A DNA stretch of 64,000 nucleotides from Cloacibacterium normanense. GTDB lineage: Bacteria; Bacteroidota; Bacteroidia; Flavobacteriales; Weeksellaceae. The notes below the pieces were generated by a model. It was given only the letters and a program-made list of their open reading frames with translations. It ran no database searches and was not told the DNA's origin. A program made the translations under genes and the position numbers. Below, piece after piece: positions 25,542 through 34,446 of this stretch (positions are counted from its first letter, which is position 1; every line of letters starts with the position of its first letter). Location: the NCBI RefSeq assembly GCF_002943105.1, contig NZ_PTPZ01000002.1, positions 149,582-213,581 on the forward strand. Direction: 5' to 3'.

Positions 25542-27002
25542 ATGATTTTATCAGAATTATTACATAAAATCCCAGTTTTAGAAACTTTTGGAAATCTCAG
25601 TTCGGAAGTTTCAGAAATTGTATTCGATAGCAGAAAAGTTACCGAAGGTTCGCTCTATATTGCTGTAAAAGGGACAGTTTCAGACGGACATTCTTATATT
25701 TCTTCGGCAATCGAAAAGGGAGCAAAAACCATTGTTTGCGAAGTTTTTCCAGAAAATTTAATTGATGGAATTAATTATATTCAAGTTAAAAATTCATCTA
25801 AAACTTTAGGCAAACTCGCTGCTAACTTTTATGGAAATCCTTCAGAAAATCTGAAATTAATCGGGATTACAGGAACCAACGGAAAAACCACCGCTTCTAC
25901 TCTACTTTTTGATATTTTCAAAAATTTAGGTTATCAAAGTGCGCTGATTTCTACCGTAGAATACAGAATTAGTGATGAAATTATTCCTTCAACTCACACC
26001 ACTCCAGATGTAATCCGATTGAACCAAATGTTGGCAAAAGCTGTAGAAAGCGGTTGCGAATATGCTTTTATGGAAGTTTCTTCTCACGGAATTCACCAAG
26101 ACAGAATTGAAGGTTTACACTTTACTGTGGCTGGTTTTACCAATCTTACGCATGATCATCTTGATTATCATAAAACGTTTGATGAATATCTGAAAACTAA
26201 AAAAAGATTCTTTGACGAATTACCAGAAACTGCAGTAGCGATTACCAATGCTGATGATAAAAATGGCGATGTAATGCTACAAAACACCAAAGCGAAAAAG
26301 AAAGATTACGCTTTGAAAACTTTGGCAGATTATCACGGAAAAATATTAGAAGTAGACTTCAATGGAATGCTTCTTAATTTCAACGGAAAAGAATTCTGGA
26401 CGACTTTAACTGGGAAATTCAATGTTTATAATTTGCTTTTGGCTTTTGCAATTGCGGTAGAATTAGGATTTAATGAAGAAGAAGTTTTACAAGCGATTTC
26501 AACTCTAAAAAGAGTGAACGGAAGATTTGAAACCATAAAATCTGATGGCGGAATTTTCTTCATCGTAGATTATGCTCACACTCCAGATGCTTTGGAAAAT
26601 GTTTTAGATTCCATCAACGAAATCAGAACCAAAAACGAAAGATTAATCACCGTTTTCGGTTGTGGTGGAGATAGAGATCACGCAAAAAGACCAGAAATGG
26701 GGAAAATTGCAACCAGAAAATCTACTTTGGCCATCATTACCACAGACAATCCGAGAACTGAAAATCCTCAAGATATTATCAAAGAAATTGAAGCAGGTGT
26801 AGAACCGCAGAATTTCAGCAAATACACTTCTATTCCAGACAGAAGAGAAGCGATAAAGATGGCAATAAAATTTGCCGAACCTAAAGATATTGTTCTCGTT
26901 GCAGGAAAAGGTCACGAAACATATCAGGAAATCAATGGAGTGAGACATCATTTCGATGACAAAGAGACGATTATAGAACTATATAAATTGATGAGTAAAT
27001 AA
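25542..27002 (+). CDS. murE: UDP-MurNAc-tripeptide ligase MurE (meso-DAP adding)
   Basis: Adds the third stem residue to UDP-MurNAc-Ala-Glu. It has 486 residues with the ATP loop GITGTNGKTT and HTTPDVIRLNQML. The motif DNPRTENP has Arg after DNP, the signature of enzymes that use meso-diaminopimelate, so the peptidoglycan is predicted to be of the DAP type. VDYAHTPDALENVL and VAGKGHETYQ are further family signatures. It overlaps neither neighbour; a 69-base gap with tandem repeats precedes mraY. Confidence 0.97.
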   Translation: MILSELLHKIPVLETFGNLSSEVSEIVFDSRKVTEGSLYIAVKGTVSDGHSYISSAIEKGAKTIVCEVFPENLIDGINYIQVKNSSKTLGKLAANFYGNPSENLKLIGITGTNGKTTASTLLFDIFKNLGYQSALISTVEYRISDEIIPSTHTTPDVIRLNQMLAKAVESGCEYAFMEVSSHGIHQDRIEGLHFTVAGFTNLTHDHLDYHKTFDEYLKTKKRFFDELPETAVAITNADDKNGDVMLQNTKAKKKDYALKTLADYHGKILEVDFNGMLLNFNGKEFWTTLTGKFNVYNLLLAFAIAVELGFNEEEVLQAISTLKRVNGRFETIKSDGGIFFIVDYAHTPDALENVLDSINEIRTKNERLITVFGCGGDRDHAKRPEMGKIATRKSTLAIITTDNPRTENPQDIIKEIEAGVEPQNFSKYTSIPDRREAIKMAIKFAEPKDIVLVAGKGHETYQEINGVRHHFDDKETIIELYKLMSK

Positions 27003-27033
27003 TTTTTGATGAAGATTTTTCTTGTATTAAAAC

Positions 27034-27061
27034 ATCTAAAATCCGAAATCTAAAATCTAAA
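27034..27061. repeat. Four tandem heptamers ATCTAAA
   Basis: Units ATCTAAA, ATCCGAA, ATCTAAA, ATCTAAA fill the murE-mraY gap up to 10 bases before the mraY start. The second unit has two changes. Copy-number change could alter the distance to the start codon. Confidence 0.7.
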
Positions 27062-27071
27062 ATTAGAAAAT

Positions 27072-28310
27072 ATGTTGTACTATCTATACGAATATCTTAC
27101 CAATCACGGAATTCACATTCCTGGATTAAACTTACTGAAATACATCTCTTTCAGAGCGGCTTTTGCTGTGCTTTTGTCACTGTTGATTGCTCTGGTTTAT
27201 GGTAAAAAAATCATCAATTATCTGCGCAACAAACAGATGGGAGAATTGGTAAGAGATCTCGGGTTAGAAGGACAAAAACAAAAAGAAGGTACACCAACTA
27301 TGGGAGGTTTAATCATCATTTTTGCCACCATTATTCCTGTTCTTTTATTTACAAAATTTAATATTTATGTTCTTCTGTTAATAGTTTCTATGCTTTGGAT
27401 GGGCGCCATCGGTTTTATAGACGATTATCTCAAAAAAATAAAGAAAAATAAAGACGGTTTAAGCGGAATATTTAAAATTATAGGACAAGTTGGTTTAGGT
27501 TTAATCGTAGGAGTTACCATGTATTTTCATCCCGACATTACCATCAAAAGAAAATATGCTGATGCTCACGAAATCAATAGAACAAGCGTTTCTCAAAACT
27601 TCGCTCCAGCCGAAAGAGAAACCATTTCTACCGTTCCATTTATGAAAAATAATGAATTTGACTACAGTAAAATTCTTTTCTGGATGGACGAAGCTTCGCA
27701 AGAAGAATGGGCTTGGATTATTTTTATTCCACTGGTAATTTTCATTGTAACAGCTGTTTCTAATGGAGCCAATATTACAGACGGAATTGATGGACTTGCT
27801 GCAGGAACGAGTGTAGTAATTTTAGGAACCCTTGCATTTTTTGCCTACCTCTCAGGAAACATCATTTTCGCTGATTATCTGAACATTATGTTCCTTCCGA
27901 ACATGGGAGAAACCACCATTTTCGCAGTGGCTCTAATTGGAGCAACCATAGGATTTTTCTGGTACAACACTTATCCAGCTCAAGTTTTCATGGGCGACAC
28001 TGGTAGTTTAATGTTAGGAGGTGTAATTGCAGTTTTGGCAATTATCTTAAGAAAAGAATTATTGATTCCAGTTTTATGTGGAATTTTCTTAATAGAAAAT
28101 CTTTCAGTAATGCTGCAAGTAGCGGTTTTTAAATACAGAAAGAAAAAGTACGGATTAGAGTACGCTCAGAACAACAGATTGTTTAAAATGTCTCCACTTC
28201 ATCACCATTATCAGAAAAGTGGTTTCCATGAAAGCAAAATTGTTAACAGAATGATTATCATAGGAGTTATGTTGGCAATCATCTGTTTAATAACACTGAA
28301 AATTAGATAA
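27072..28310 (+). CDS. mraY: Phospho-MurNAc-pentapeptide transferase MraY
   Basis: Integral membrane enzyme that makes lipid I from UDP-MurNAc-pentapeptide and undecaprenyl phosphate. At 412 residues it is longer than the usual 360 because of an extra segment at about residues 160-215 ([19 protein letters not shown] onwards), a feature I associate with Bacteroidota. Family motifs include [31 protein letters not shown] and [11 protein letters not shown], and [11 protein letters not shown] near the end. About ten membrane spans. Confidence 0.97.
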   Translation: MLYYLYEYLTNHGIHIPGLNLLKYISFRAAFAVLLSLLIALVYGKKIINYLRNKQMGELVRDLGLEGQKQKEGTPTMGGLIIIFATIIPVLLFTKFNIYVLLLIVSMLWMGAIGFIDDYLKKIKKNKDGLSGIFKIIGQVGLGLIVGVTMYFHPDITIKRKYADAHEINRTSVSQNFAPAERETISTVPFMKNNEFDYSKILFWMDEASQEEWAWIIFIPLVIFIVTAVSNGANITDGIDGLAAGTSVVILGTLAFFAYLSGNIIFADYLNIMFLPNMGETTIFAVALIGATIGFFWYNTYPAQVFMGDTGSLMLGGVIAVLAIILRKELLIPVLCGIFLIENLSVMLQVAVFKYRKKKYGLEYAQNNRLFKMSPLHHHYQKSGFHESKIVNRMIIIGVMLAIICLITLKIR

Positions 28311-28317
28311 AAATTAA

Positions 28318-28363
28318 GTTCCAAAGGAACAAAAGATATGAGAACGTTGGTTTTTAATCCAAC
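28318..28363 (+). other. Two small hairpins in the mraY-murD gap
   Basis: GTTCC-AAA-GGAAC (28318-28330) and GTTGG-8-CCAAC (28346-28363). Neither has a T-run, so they are not terminators. They lie in the leader of murD within a continuous operon. Confidence 0.6.
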
Positions 28364-28393
28364 AAAATAAAAAGGTTTGAAATAAAAATCGAA

Positions 28394-29734
28394 ATGGAAA
28401 AAATGAAAGTCGTAATTCTAGGAGGAGGAGAAAGTGGAGTGGGCGCTGCAATTTTGGCTAAAACTAAAGGTTTGGAAGTTTTTCTTTCAGACAAAGGCGA
28501 AATTAAAGAGAATTACAAAAAAGTTTTGGTAGAAAACGGTATCGAGTTTGAAGAAAAAAACCACGATGAAGAAAGAATTCTTGCTGCTGACTGGGTTATA
28601 AAATCTCCAGGTGTTCCTAAAAAAGCTGAAATGGTTCAAAAAATCAAAGCGAAAGGAATCAGACTTTCTTCGGAGATAGAATTCGGTGCAGAATTTACCA
28701 ATGCCAAAATCATCGCCATCACAGGAAGTAATGGGAAAACCACTACTACATCGCTCATTTATCACATTCTGAAAAATGACAATTTGAATGTAGGTTTGGG
28801 CGGAAACATCGGCAAAAGTTTCGCAATGCAAGTTGCGCAAGAGAATTTTGATTATTATGTATTGGAAGTTAGCAGCTTCCAATTAGATGATATTCAGAAT
28901 TTTAGACCTTACATTTCTTTATTGTTGAATTTGAGTCCAGATCATCTTGACCAATACAATTACAACTACGAAGAATATGCTTTGGCAAAATTTAGAATTG
29001 CCGAAAACCAAGAAAACGACAATTATTTCATCTATAATAAAGACGATGAAATGAGTCAAAAACTGCTTCAAGAATTAGATTTGCGAGTGAAGCAAATTCC
29101 TTTCTCTATGAAGGAAAAATTAGAAGAAGGTGGTTTTACAGAAGAAGAAAAAATTGTGGTAAAACTTCGCGATGAATTTTCTATGAAAATTGAAGATTTA
29201 TCATTGATGGGAACGCATAATGTTGCGAATAGTTTAGCCGCCTCTATCGCTGGTAAATTATTGAATATCAGCAACGAAAGCATTAGAAATTCTTTGATGA
29301 CTTTCCAAGCGGTAGAACACAGATTAGAAGGTGTAGCCGAAATTAATGGTGTAAAATTCATTAACGATTCTAAAGCAACCAATGTAAACGCTACCTACTA
29401 TGCTTTAGAAAGCATGAAAACACCAACGGTTTGGATTGTTGGTGGAACAGACAAAGGAAATGATTATACAGAAATAGAAGATTTAGTAAAAAGAAAAGTA
29501 AAAGCGATTGTTTGTCTTGGATTAGATAATTCTAAAATCATAGAATTTTTCAAAGACAAAAAAGACATTATCGTAGATACTTCTAGCATGGAAGAAGCTG
29601 TGAAAACTGCAAAATCTTTAGCAGAAAAAGGCGATACCGTTTTACTTTCTCCTTGTTGTGCAAGTTTTGATTTATTCAATAACTATGAACACAGAGGACA
29701 ATTATTTAAAGAAGAAGTTTTAAAAAATAATTAA
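28394..29734 (+). CDS. murD: UDP-MurNAc-Ala-D-Glu ligase MurD
   Basis: Adds D-glutamate to UDP-MurNAc-alanine. It has 446 residues: N-terminal Rossmann-type domain VVILGGGESGVGAA, ATP loop AITGSNGKTTTT, SSFQLDDI, LNLSPDHLDQY, and the C-terminal domain with NDSKATN and LLSPCCASFDLF. All are typical MurD signatures. Upstream gap of 83 bases with two hairpins. Confidence 0.97.
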   Translation: MEKMKVVILGGGESGVGAAILAKTKGLEVFLSDKGEIKENYKKVLVENGIEFEEKNHDEERILAADWVIKSPGVPKKAEMVQKIKAKGIRLSSEIEFGAEFTNAKIIAITGSNGKTTTTSLIYHILKNDNLNVGLGGNIGKSFAMQVAQENFDYYVLEVSSFQLDDIQNFRPYISLLLNLSPDHLDQYNYNYEEYALAKFRIAENQENDNYFIYNKDDEMSQKLLQELDLRVKQIPFSMKEKLEEGGFTEEEKIVVKLRDEFSMKIEDLSLMGTHNVANSLAASIAGKLLNISNESIRNSLMTFQAVEHRLEGVAEINGVKFINDSKATNVNATYYALESMKTPTVWIVGGTDKGNDYTEIEDLVKRKVKAIVCLGLDNSKIIEFFKDKKDIIVDTSSMEEAVKTAKSLAEKGDTVLLSPCCASFDLFNNYEHRGQLFKEEVLKNN

Positions 29735-29739
29735 AAAAA

Positions 29740-29783
29740 GCCACGAAGTGGCGATAAGAAATAAAATAGGATTTCAACCCTAT
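29740..29783 (+). other. Two small hairpins in the murD-ftsW gap
   Basis: GCCAC-GAA-GTGGC (29740-29752) and ATAGG-8-CCTAT (29766-29783), in the same arrangement as in the mraY-murD gap, without a T-run. Confidence 0.6.
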
Positions 29784-29793
29784 GAAATAAAGA

Positions 29794-31023
29794 ATGGAAC
29801 AACAAGAAAACAAATTTGAACTTTTAAAAGGCGACAAAGTGCTTTGGATGGTGATTATTTTAATCTCCTTCTTTTCCGTGTTCCCTGTATATTCTGCAAG
29901 TTCTAACCTAGAATACATTGTGCAGAATGGTACAACTACGGGACACGTTATCAAGCATATGTTTTTTGTTTTCTTAGGTTTAGCCATTATGAGAGCTGTA
30001 GGAACTGTAAAATACGAACACATCGGAAAACTGAGCAGTATCCTTCTCGGAATTATGGTGATTTTACTATTTGTAACCATGTTTACAGGACAAAAAATCG
30101 ACGGAGCGTCTGCTTCTCGTTGGTTAAAAATCCCTGGAACTCCTATTTCTTTTCAGCCTTCAAGTTTTGCATACCTCATGTTAATTATCTATTTGTGCAG
30201 ATATTTAACTAAAAAAATTAAAAGAGAAAGACTTCCAATAGAGAACATATTTTACATTTTCGGACCAGTTTTATTGGTTTTCGGATTGGTTGCCAAAGAT
30301 AATGGTTCTACTGCTTTGATGATTCTAATGGTTTCATTAGCAGTAATGTTAGTTGGTCAACTTTCCGCAAAATACATTTTAGGATTTTTAGGAATTTCAG
30401 GACTTTTTGTGGGAATTTTCTTGTTTTTGGCTTTAAAAACAGATTTAATTGGCAGCAATCGTGTTCATACTTGGGTAAGTAGAATAGAAACTTTTGCCAA
30501 TTCTAAGAAAAATGCCAATGTAGAAGACGAAACTGTAAAAGCAAAAAATTACCAAGTCAACCAAGCAAAAGCAGCCATAGTTCATGGCGGAATTACAGGA
30601 ATGGGACCAGGAAAATCTGCATTGAAACAGATGCTTCCACAGTCTGCTTCGGATTTTATTTTCGCCATTATTGTAGAAGAATATGGTTTTTTTGGAGCAT
30701 TCGCACTCATCACTTTATACATGATTATGATGATTAGAATAGTGATGATTGCCAGTAAAATGCGAGCATTTTTCGGGAGTTTATTGGTGCTGAGTTTAGG
30801 AATTATGATTTTCGTGCAACTGGCAGTAAATATTGCAGTTGCGGTGAATTTAATTCCTGTAACAGGACAGCCTTTGCCTTTAATAAGTTACGGTGGAACA
30901 TCAATGCTCGTAACTTATCTTCAATTAGGAATTATTCTGAATGTAAGTTCAAGAATTCTCACCTTCGAAGAAGAAGGAATGGGCAAAAAACAGAATGTAG
31001 AAGAAATTAATGATATAGCGTAG
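29794..31023 (+). CDS. ftsW: Septal glycosyltransferase FtsW
   Basis: SEDS-family lipid II polymerase working with the septal PBP. It has 409 residues and about ten membrane spans. Signatures: DGASASRWLKIPGTPISFQPSSFA, GGITGMGPGKSALKQMLPQSASDFIFAIIVEEYGF, and VTGQPLPLISYGGTSM. It is in its standard place between murD and murG. It ends 36 bases before murG. Confidence 0.95.
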   Translation: MEQQENKFELLKGDKVLWMVIILISFFSVFPVYSASSNLEYIVQNGTTTGHVIKHMFFVFLGLAIMRAVGTVKYEHIGKLSSILLGIMVILLFVTMFTGQKIDGASASRWLKIPGTPISFQPSSFAYLMLIIYLCRYLTKKIKRERLPIENIFYIFGPVLLVFGLVAKDNGSTALMILMVSLAVMLVGQLSAKYILGFLGISGLFVGIFLFLALKTDLIGSNRVHTWVSRIETFANSKKNANVEDETVKAKNYQVNQAKAAIVHGGITGMGPGKSALKQMLPQSASDFIFAIIVEEYGFFGAFALITLYMIMMIRIVMIASKMRAFFGSLLVLSLGIMIFVQLAVNIAVAVNLIPVTGQPLPLISYGGTSMLVTYLQLGIILNVSSRILTFEEEGMGKKQNVEEINDIA

Positions 31024-31043
31024 TGACAAGTCTCGACTTGTCA
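31024..31043 (+). other. Perfect 8-bp hairpin in the ftsW-murG gap
   Basis: TGACAAGT-CTCG-ACTTGTCA begins at the base after the ftsW stop codon. An A-run follows, not a T-run, so it is not a terminator. It may protect or punctuate the mRNA. Confidence 0.7.
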
Positions 31044-31059
31044 AAAAAATGATAAAGAA

Positions 31060-32166
31060 ATGAGCAAAAAATTAAAAGTTTTAATGAGTGGTGGTGGAAC
31101 TGGTGGTCACATCTTTCCTGCTGTTGCCATTGCGCAGGAAATACAAAAACGTTTTCCTGATGCAGAATTTTTGTTCATGGGTGCCAATGGAAAAATGGAG
31201 ATGGAAAAAGTTCCTCAAGCTGGCTTCAAAATTGTAGGATTGAATATTGCTGGCTTTGACAGAGGTAATCTTTTGGCTAATGTTAATTTACCATTTAAAG
31301 TGATTTCTAGTTTATTGAAAGCTAGAAAAATCATCAAAGAATTCCAACCAGATTTTGCGGTAGGAACAGGTGGTTTTGCAAGCGGTCCCGCTTTATTCAT
31401 CGCTGCGAGAATGGGAATCCCTACTTTTATTCAAGAGCAGAATTCTCTTCCTGGGAAAACCAATATTTTCAATGCTAAAAAGGCAAAAACTGTTTTCACC
31501 GCCTATCCAAATATGGAAAAATTCTTCCACGGAACGAAAACATTATTTTTAGGAAATCCTATCAGAAAAAACATTATTACTGATATCATTGACAGCGATT
31601 TAGCCAAAGAAAAATTAGGTTTAGAAAAAGGAAAATTAACGATACTTTCAGTAGGCGGTTCTTTAGGTTCTAGAACTTTGAACAACGGCTGGAAAGAAAA
31701 CCTCAACAATGTTTTAGAAAAAGATTACCAACTCATTTGGCAAACGGGTAAACTAGATTATAAAAATATTTTAGAAGAAACGAAAGACATTCACAGCAGA
31801 AACATACAAATTGTAGAATTTATTAAAAACATGGAAATGGCTTATTCTGCGGCAGATGTTATTGTTTCTAGAGCTGGAGCGATTGCGATTTCTGAATTAG
31901 CCATTGCTAAAAAGCCAGTTTTGCTGGTTCCTTTTCCGTTTGCAGCAGAAGATCATCAAACCAAAAACGCTCAGACTTTGGTAGACAAAAACGCTGCTAA
32001 AATGGTGAAAGACACTGAAATGAAAGAGAAATTCTGGAACACGCTTTCAGAAATTTGTGAAAATGAATCTTTGAGAAAAGAAATGTCTCAAAATTTAGAC
32101 TTTTTTGCAAAACAAAAAGCGACAGAAGAAATTGTAGATGAAATTTTTAAAACTGTACAATTTTAA
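31060..32166 (+). CDS. murG: UDP-GlcNAc transferase MurG
   Basis: Makes lipid II by adding GlcNAc to lipid I at the inner face of the membrane. It has 368 residues. Signatures: MSGGGTGGHIFPAVAIAQEI at the N-terminus, AVGTGGFASGPALFIAARMG, FIQEQNSLPGKTN, and the C-terminal donor site VSRAGAIAISELAIAKKPVLLVPFPFAAEDHQTKNA. Confidence 0.97.
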   Translation: MSKKLKVLMSGGGTGGHIFPAVAIAQEIQKRFPDAEFLFMGANGKMEMEKVPQAGFKIVGLNIAGFDRGNLLANVNLPFKVISSLLKARKIIKEFQPDFAVGTGGFASGPALFIAARMGIPTFIQEQNSLPGKTNIFNAKKAKTVFTAYPNMEKFFHGTKTLFLGNPIRKNIITDIIDSDLAKEKLGLEKGKLTILSVGGSLGSRTLNNGWKENLNNVLEKDYQLIWQTGKLDYKNILEETKDIHSRNIQIVEFIKNMEMAYSAADVIVSRAGAIAISELAIAKKPVLLVPFPFAAEDHQTKNAQTLVDKNAAKMVKDTEMKEKFWNTLSEICENESLRKEMSQNLDFFAKQKATEEIVDEIFKTVQF

Positions 32167-32226
32167 AAAGTAAAATGTAATTTAAAATACATGGTACTTT
32201 GTAAATAGTACATTATACAAGAAATT

Positions 32227-33579
32227 ATGAAAAACTATCAAAACTTTTACTTCGTAGGAATCGGTGGAATCGGGATGTCTGCTTTGGCAAGATATTTCCA
32301 TGCTGCTGGGAAAAATGTTTTGGGTTATGATAAAACCGAAACCAAACTCACTACAGAGCTTCAGAAGGAAGGAATTTCTATCACTTTTGAAGATGTGGTA
32401 GATGAGAAAATTTCGTCTTTGAAGAAAGAAGAAACATTAGTGATTTATACACCTGCGATTAAAGTTTTAGGAATTTTAGATTATTTCAATGAAAATGGTT
32501 TTGAAATTTTAAAACGCGCAAAAGTTCTCGGCATGATTACCGAAGATACCAATTGTATCGCAGTAGCTGGAACGCATGGCAAAACAACTACTTCAAGTTT
32601 GGTAGCACATCTTTGCAAAGTGGCGAATCTTCCATTTTCAGGATTTTTAGGTGGAATTGCAGAAAATTATAAGTCAAATTTCATCTTTAACGGAACAGAA
32701 ATGTCTGTTTTAGAAGCAGATGAGTATGACAGAAGTTTCCTTAATCTTTCACCAGATTGGGCAATTATTACTTCTATTGATGCAGACCATCTTGATATTT
32801 ATGGAGATACAGAAACCATAGAACAAGGATTTAGAGATTTTGCAGATTTAGTGCCAGAAAACGACCAACTTTTCGTGAGAAAAGGTGTAAATATTGGCAG
32901 ACCTTGTAAAACGTATGCAGTGAATGAAGAAGCTGATTATTATTCTGATAACCTTAGAATTATTGATGGTTGGATGATGTTTGATTTTCATGCCGACGAA
33001 CAAACCATAGAATTTGCATGGCAAATTCCGGGAACGCATAATGTAGAAAATGCAACAGCTGCGATTGCTGTTTTGCACAATTTGGGAGCAGATTTTTCGG
33101 CAATTCAAGAAGGGATTTCTAGCTTTAAAGGAATTAAAAGACGTTATACCAAACATACTTTTGAAAACGGAAAGATTTATGTAGATGATTATGCGCACCA
33201 CCCTACAGAACTGAATGCGGTAATTGGTTCCATTAGAACTTTTAACCCAAATAAAAAACTGTTGGTAGCGTTTCAGCCACATTTATTCAGCAGAACCAGA
33301 GATTTTGCAGATGGTTTTGCGGAAAGCTTAGCTGCAGCAGATGAATTGTTATTATTAGACATTTATCCTGCAAGAGAATTGCAGAAAGATTTTGAAGGTG
33401 TAACATCTGATTGGTTGCTAGAAAAAGTACAGTTAGAGAAAAAAGAAGTGTGCAGTTTAAGCGAAGCTTTTGACAAAATCAAAGAAAAAGATTTTGACAT
33501 TTTGCTTACTGTAGGTGCAGGAAACATAGACACTTTGTATGACCCAATTATGAATTGGATTGGTACATTGAAAAATTAA
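32227..33579 (+). CDS. murC: UDP-MurNAc-alanine ligase MurC
   Basis: Adds the first stem residue to UDP-MurNAc. It has 450 residues: FVGIGGIGMSALARYFHAAG at the start, ATP loop AVAGTHGKTTTSSLVAHL, LEADEYDRSFLNL, SIDADHLDIYGD, DDYAHHPTELNAVI and FQPHLFSRTRDF. All family motifs are present. The preceding 60-base gap contains overlapping small inverted repeats (32175-32211). Confidence 0.97.
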   Translation: MKNYQNFYFVGIGGIGMSALARYFHAAGKNVLGYDKTETKLTTELQKEGISITFEDVVDEKISSLKKEETLVIYTPAIKVLGILDYFNENGFEILKRAKVLGMITEDTNCIAVAGTHGKTTTSSLVAHLCKVANLPFSGFLGGIAENYKSNFIFNGTEMSVLEADEYDRSFLNLSPDWAIITSIDADHLDIYGDTETIEQGFRDFADLVPENDQLFVRKGVNIGRPCKTYAVNEEADYYSDNLRIIDGWMMFDFHADEQTIEFAWQIPGTHNVENATAAIAVLHNLGADFSAIQEGISSFKGIKRRYTKHTFENGKIYVDDYAHHPTELNAVIGSIRTFNPNKKLLVAFQPHLFSRTRDFADGFAESLAAADELLLLDIYPARELQKDFEGVTSDWLLEKVQLEKKEVCSLSEAFDKIKEKDFDILLTVGAGNIDTLYDPIMNWIGTLKN

Positions 33580-33605
33580 AATTAGAAAAACTCGGAAGTA
33601 AGTTT

Positions 33606-34427
33606 ATGAAAAACAAGTGGAGAATTCTCAAAATTTTTGTCACAGTAGTCATCTTCGGATTTCTATTGAGCTTCTCTTTAAAGAGATTCAATGACCGAAA
33701 AATTGATGAGCAATCTATCATCGTAAAATTAAATGATAGCTCCTCTCCTGTTTATTTTGTAGACGAAAAAGACATTAGAACGATTGTAGAAAGATATAAT
33801 ACCACAAAAAAAGTGGGTGATGTAGATATCCCGAGTTTAGAAAAAAAATTAAACGAATTGCCTGCTGTAGATAGCGCAAACGTTTATTTGAATTTAAATG
33901 GAAAACTGAATGTAGACATCAAACAAAGAGTTCCCGTTTTTAGATTAAATAATGGCGGAAAAGGATTTTATGTAGACAAAAAAGGAATAGAATTCCCAAT
34001 TTCTAAAACATACTCTCATCCTTGCATGCTCGTTTCTGGCGATGTGAAGAAGAAAGAGTATAAAAAACTCATTGAGTTAATAGAAAAAATAAACAAAGAC
34101 AGTTTCTGCAAAAATTTCTTTGTAGGCATTACAAAAGAAAACGGAAACTTCAATCTTGCAACCAGAGATGGAAATTATAAAGTAGAAATCGGTGATTTAG
34201 ATAGAATAGATTTTAAAGTAAAAGGTTTTAAAACATTTGTAGAAAAATATTTGGTCTATCAAGCTCCAGAAAAATATTCTAAAATTTCTGTGAAATATGA
34301 TAACCAAATCGTAACCACTCTTAATTCTGGTTATAAACCCGAAGAAGACAGTTTACAAACAAATGAACAAACCCCAATAAACACCGTAACAGGAACACAA
34401 AAAACCGAAGAAAAAACAACTAATTAA
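33606..34427 (+). CDS. ftsQ: Cell division protein FtsQ-like
   Basis: Bitopic divisome protein, 273 residues. It has a short basic cytoplasmic tail, one span at about residues 7-24 (ILKIFVTVVIFGFLLSF), then a POTRA-like part (VDEKDIRTIVERY, LNELPAVDSANVYLNLNGKLNVDIKQRVPVFRL) and a C-terminal beta part. The tail is Gln/Thr-rich. I chose the ATG at 33606; the longer frame overlaps murC and adds 17 residues. Identity rests on position between murC and ftsA and on the POTRA pattern. Confidence 0.88.
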   Translation: MKNKWRILKIFVTVVIFGFLLSFSLKRFNDRKIDEQSIIVKLNDSSSPVYFVDEKDIRTIVERYNTTKKVGDVDIPSLEKKLNELPAVDSANVYLNLNGKLNVDIKQRVPVFRLNNGGKGFYVDKKGIEFPISKTYSHPCMLVSGDVKKKEYKKLIELIEKINKDSFCKNFFVGITKENGNFNLATRDGNYKVEIGDLDRIDFKVKGFKTFVEKYLVYQAPEKYSKISVKYDNQIVTTLNSGYKPEEDSLQTNEQTPINTVTGTQKTEEKTTN

Positions 34428-34446
34428 AAAAAGAGAACAGCAATAT

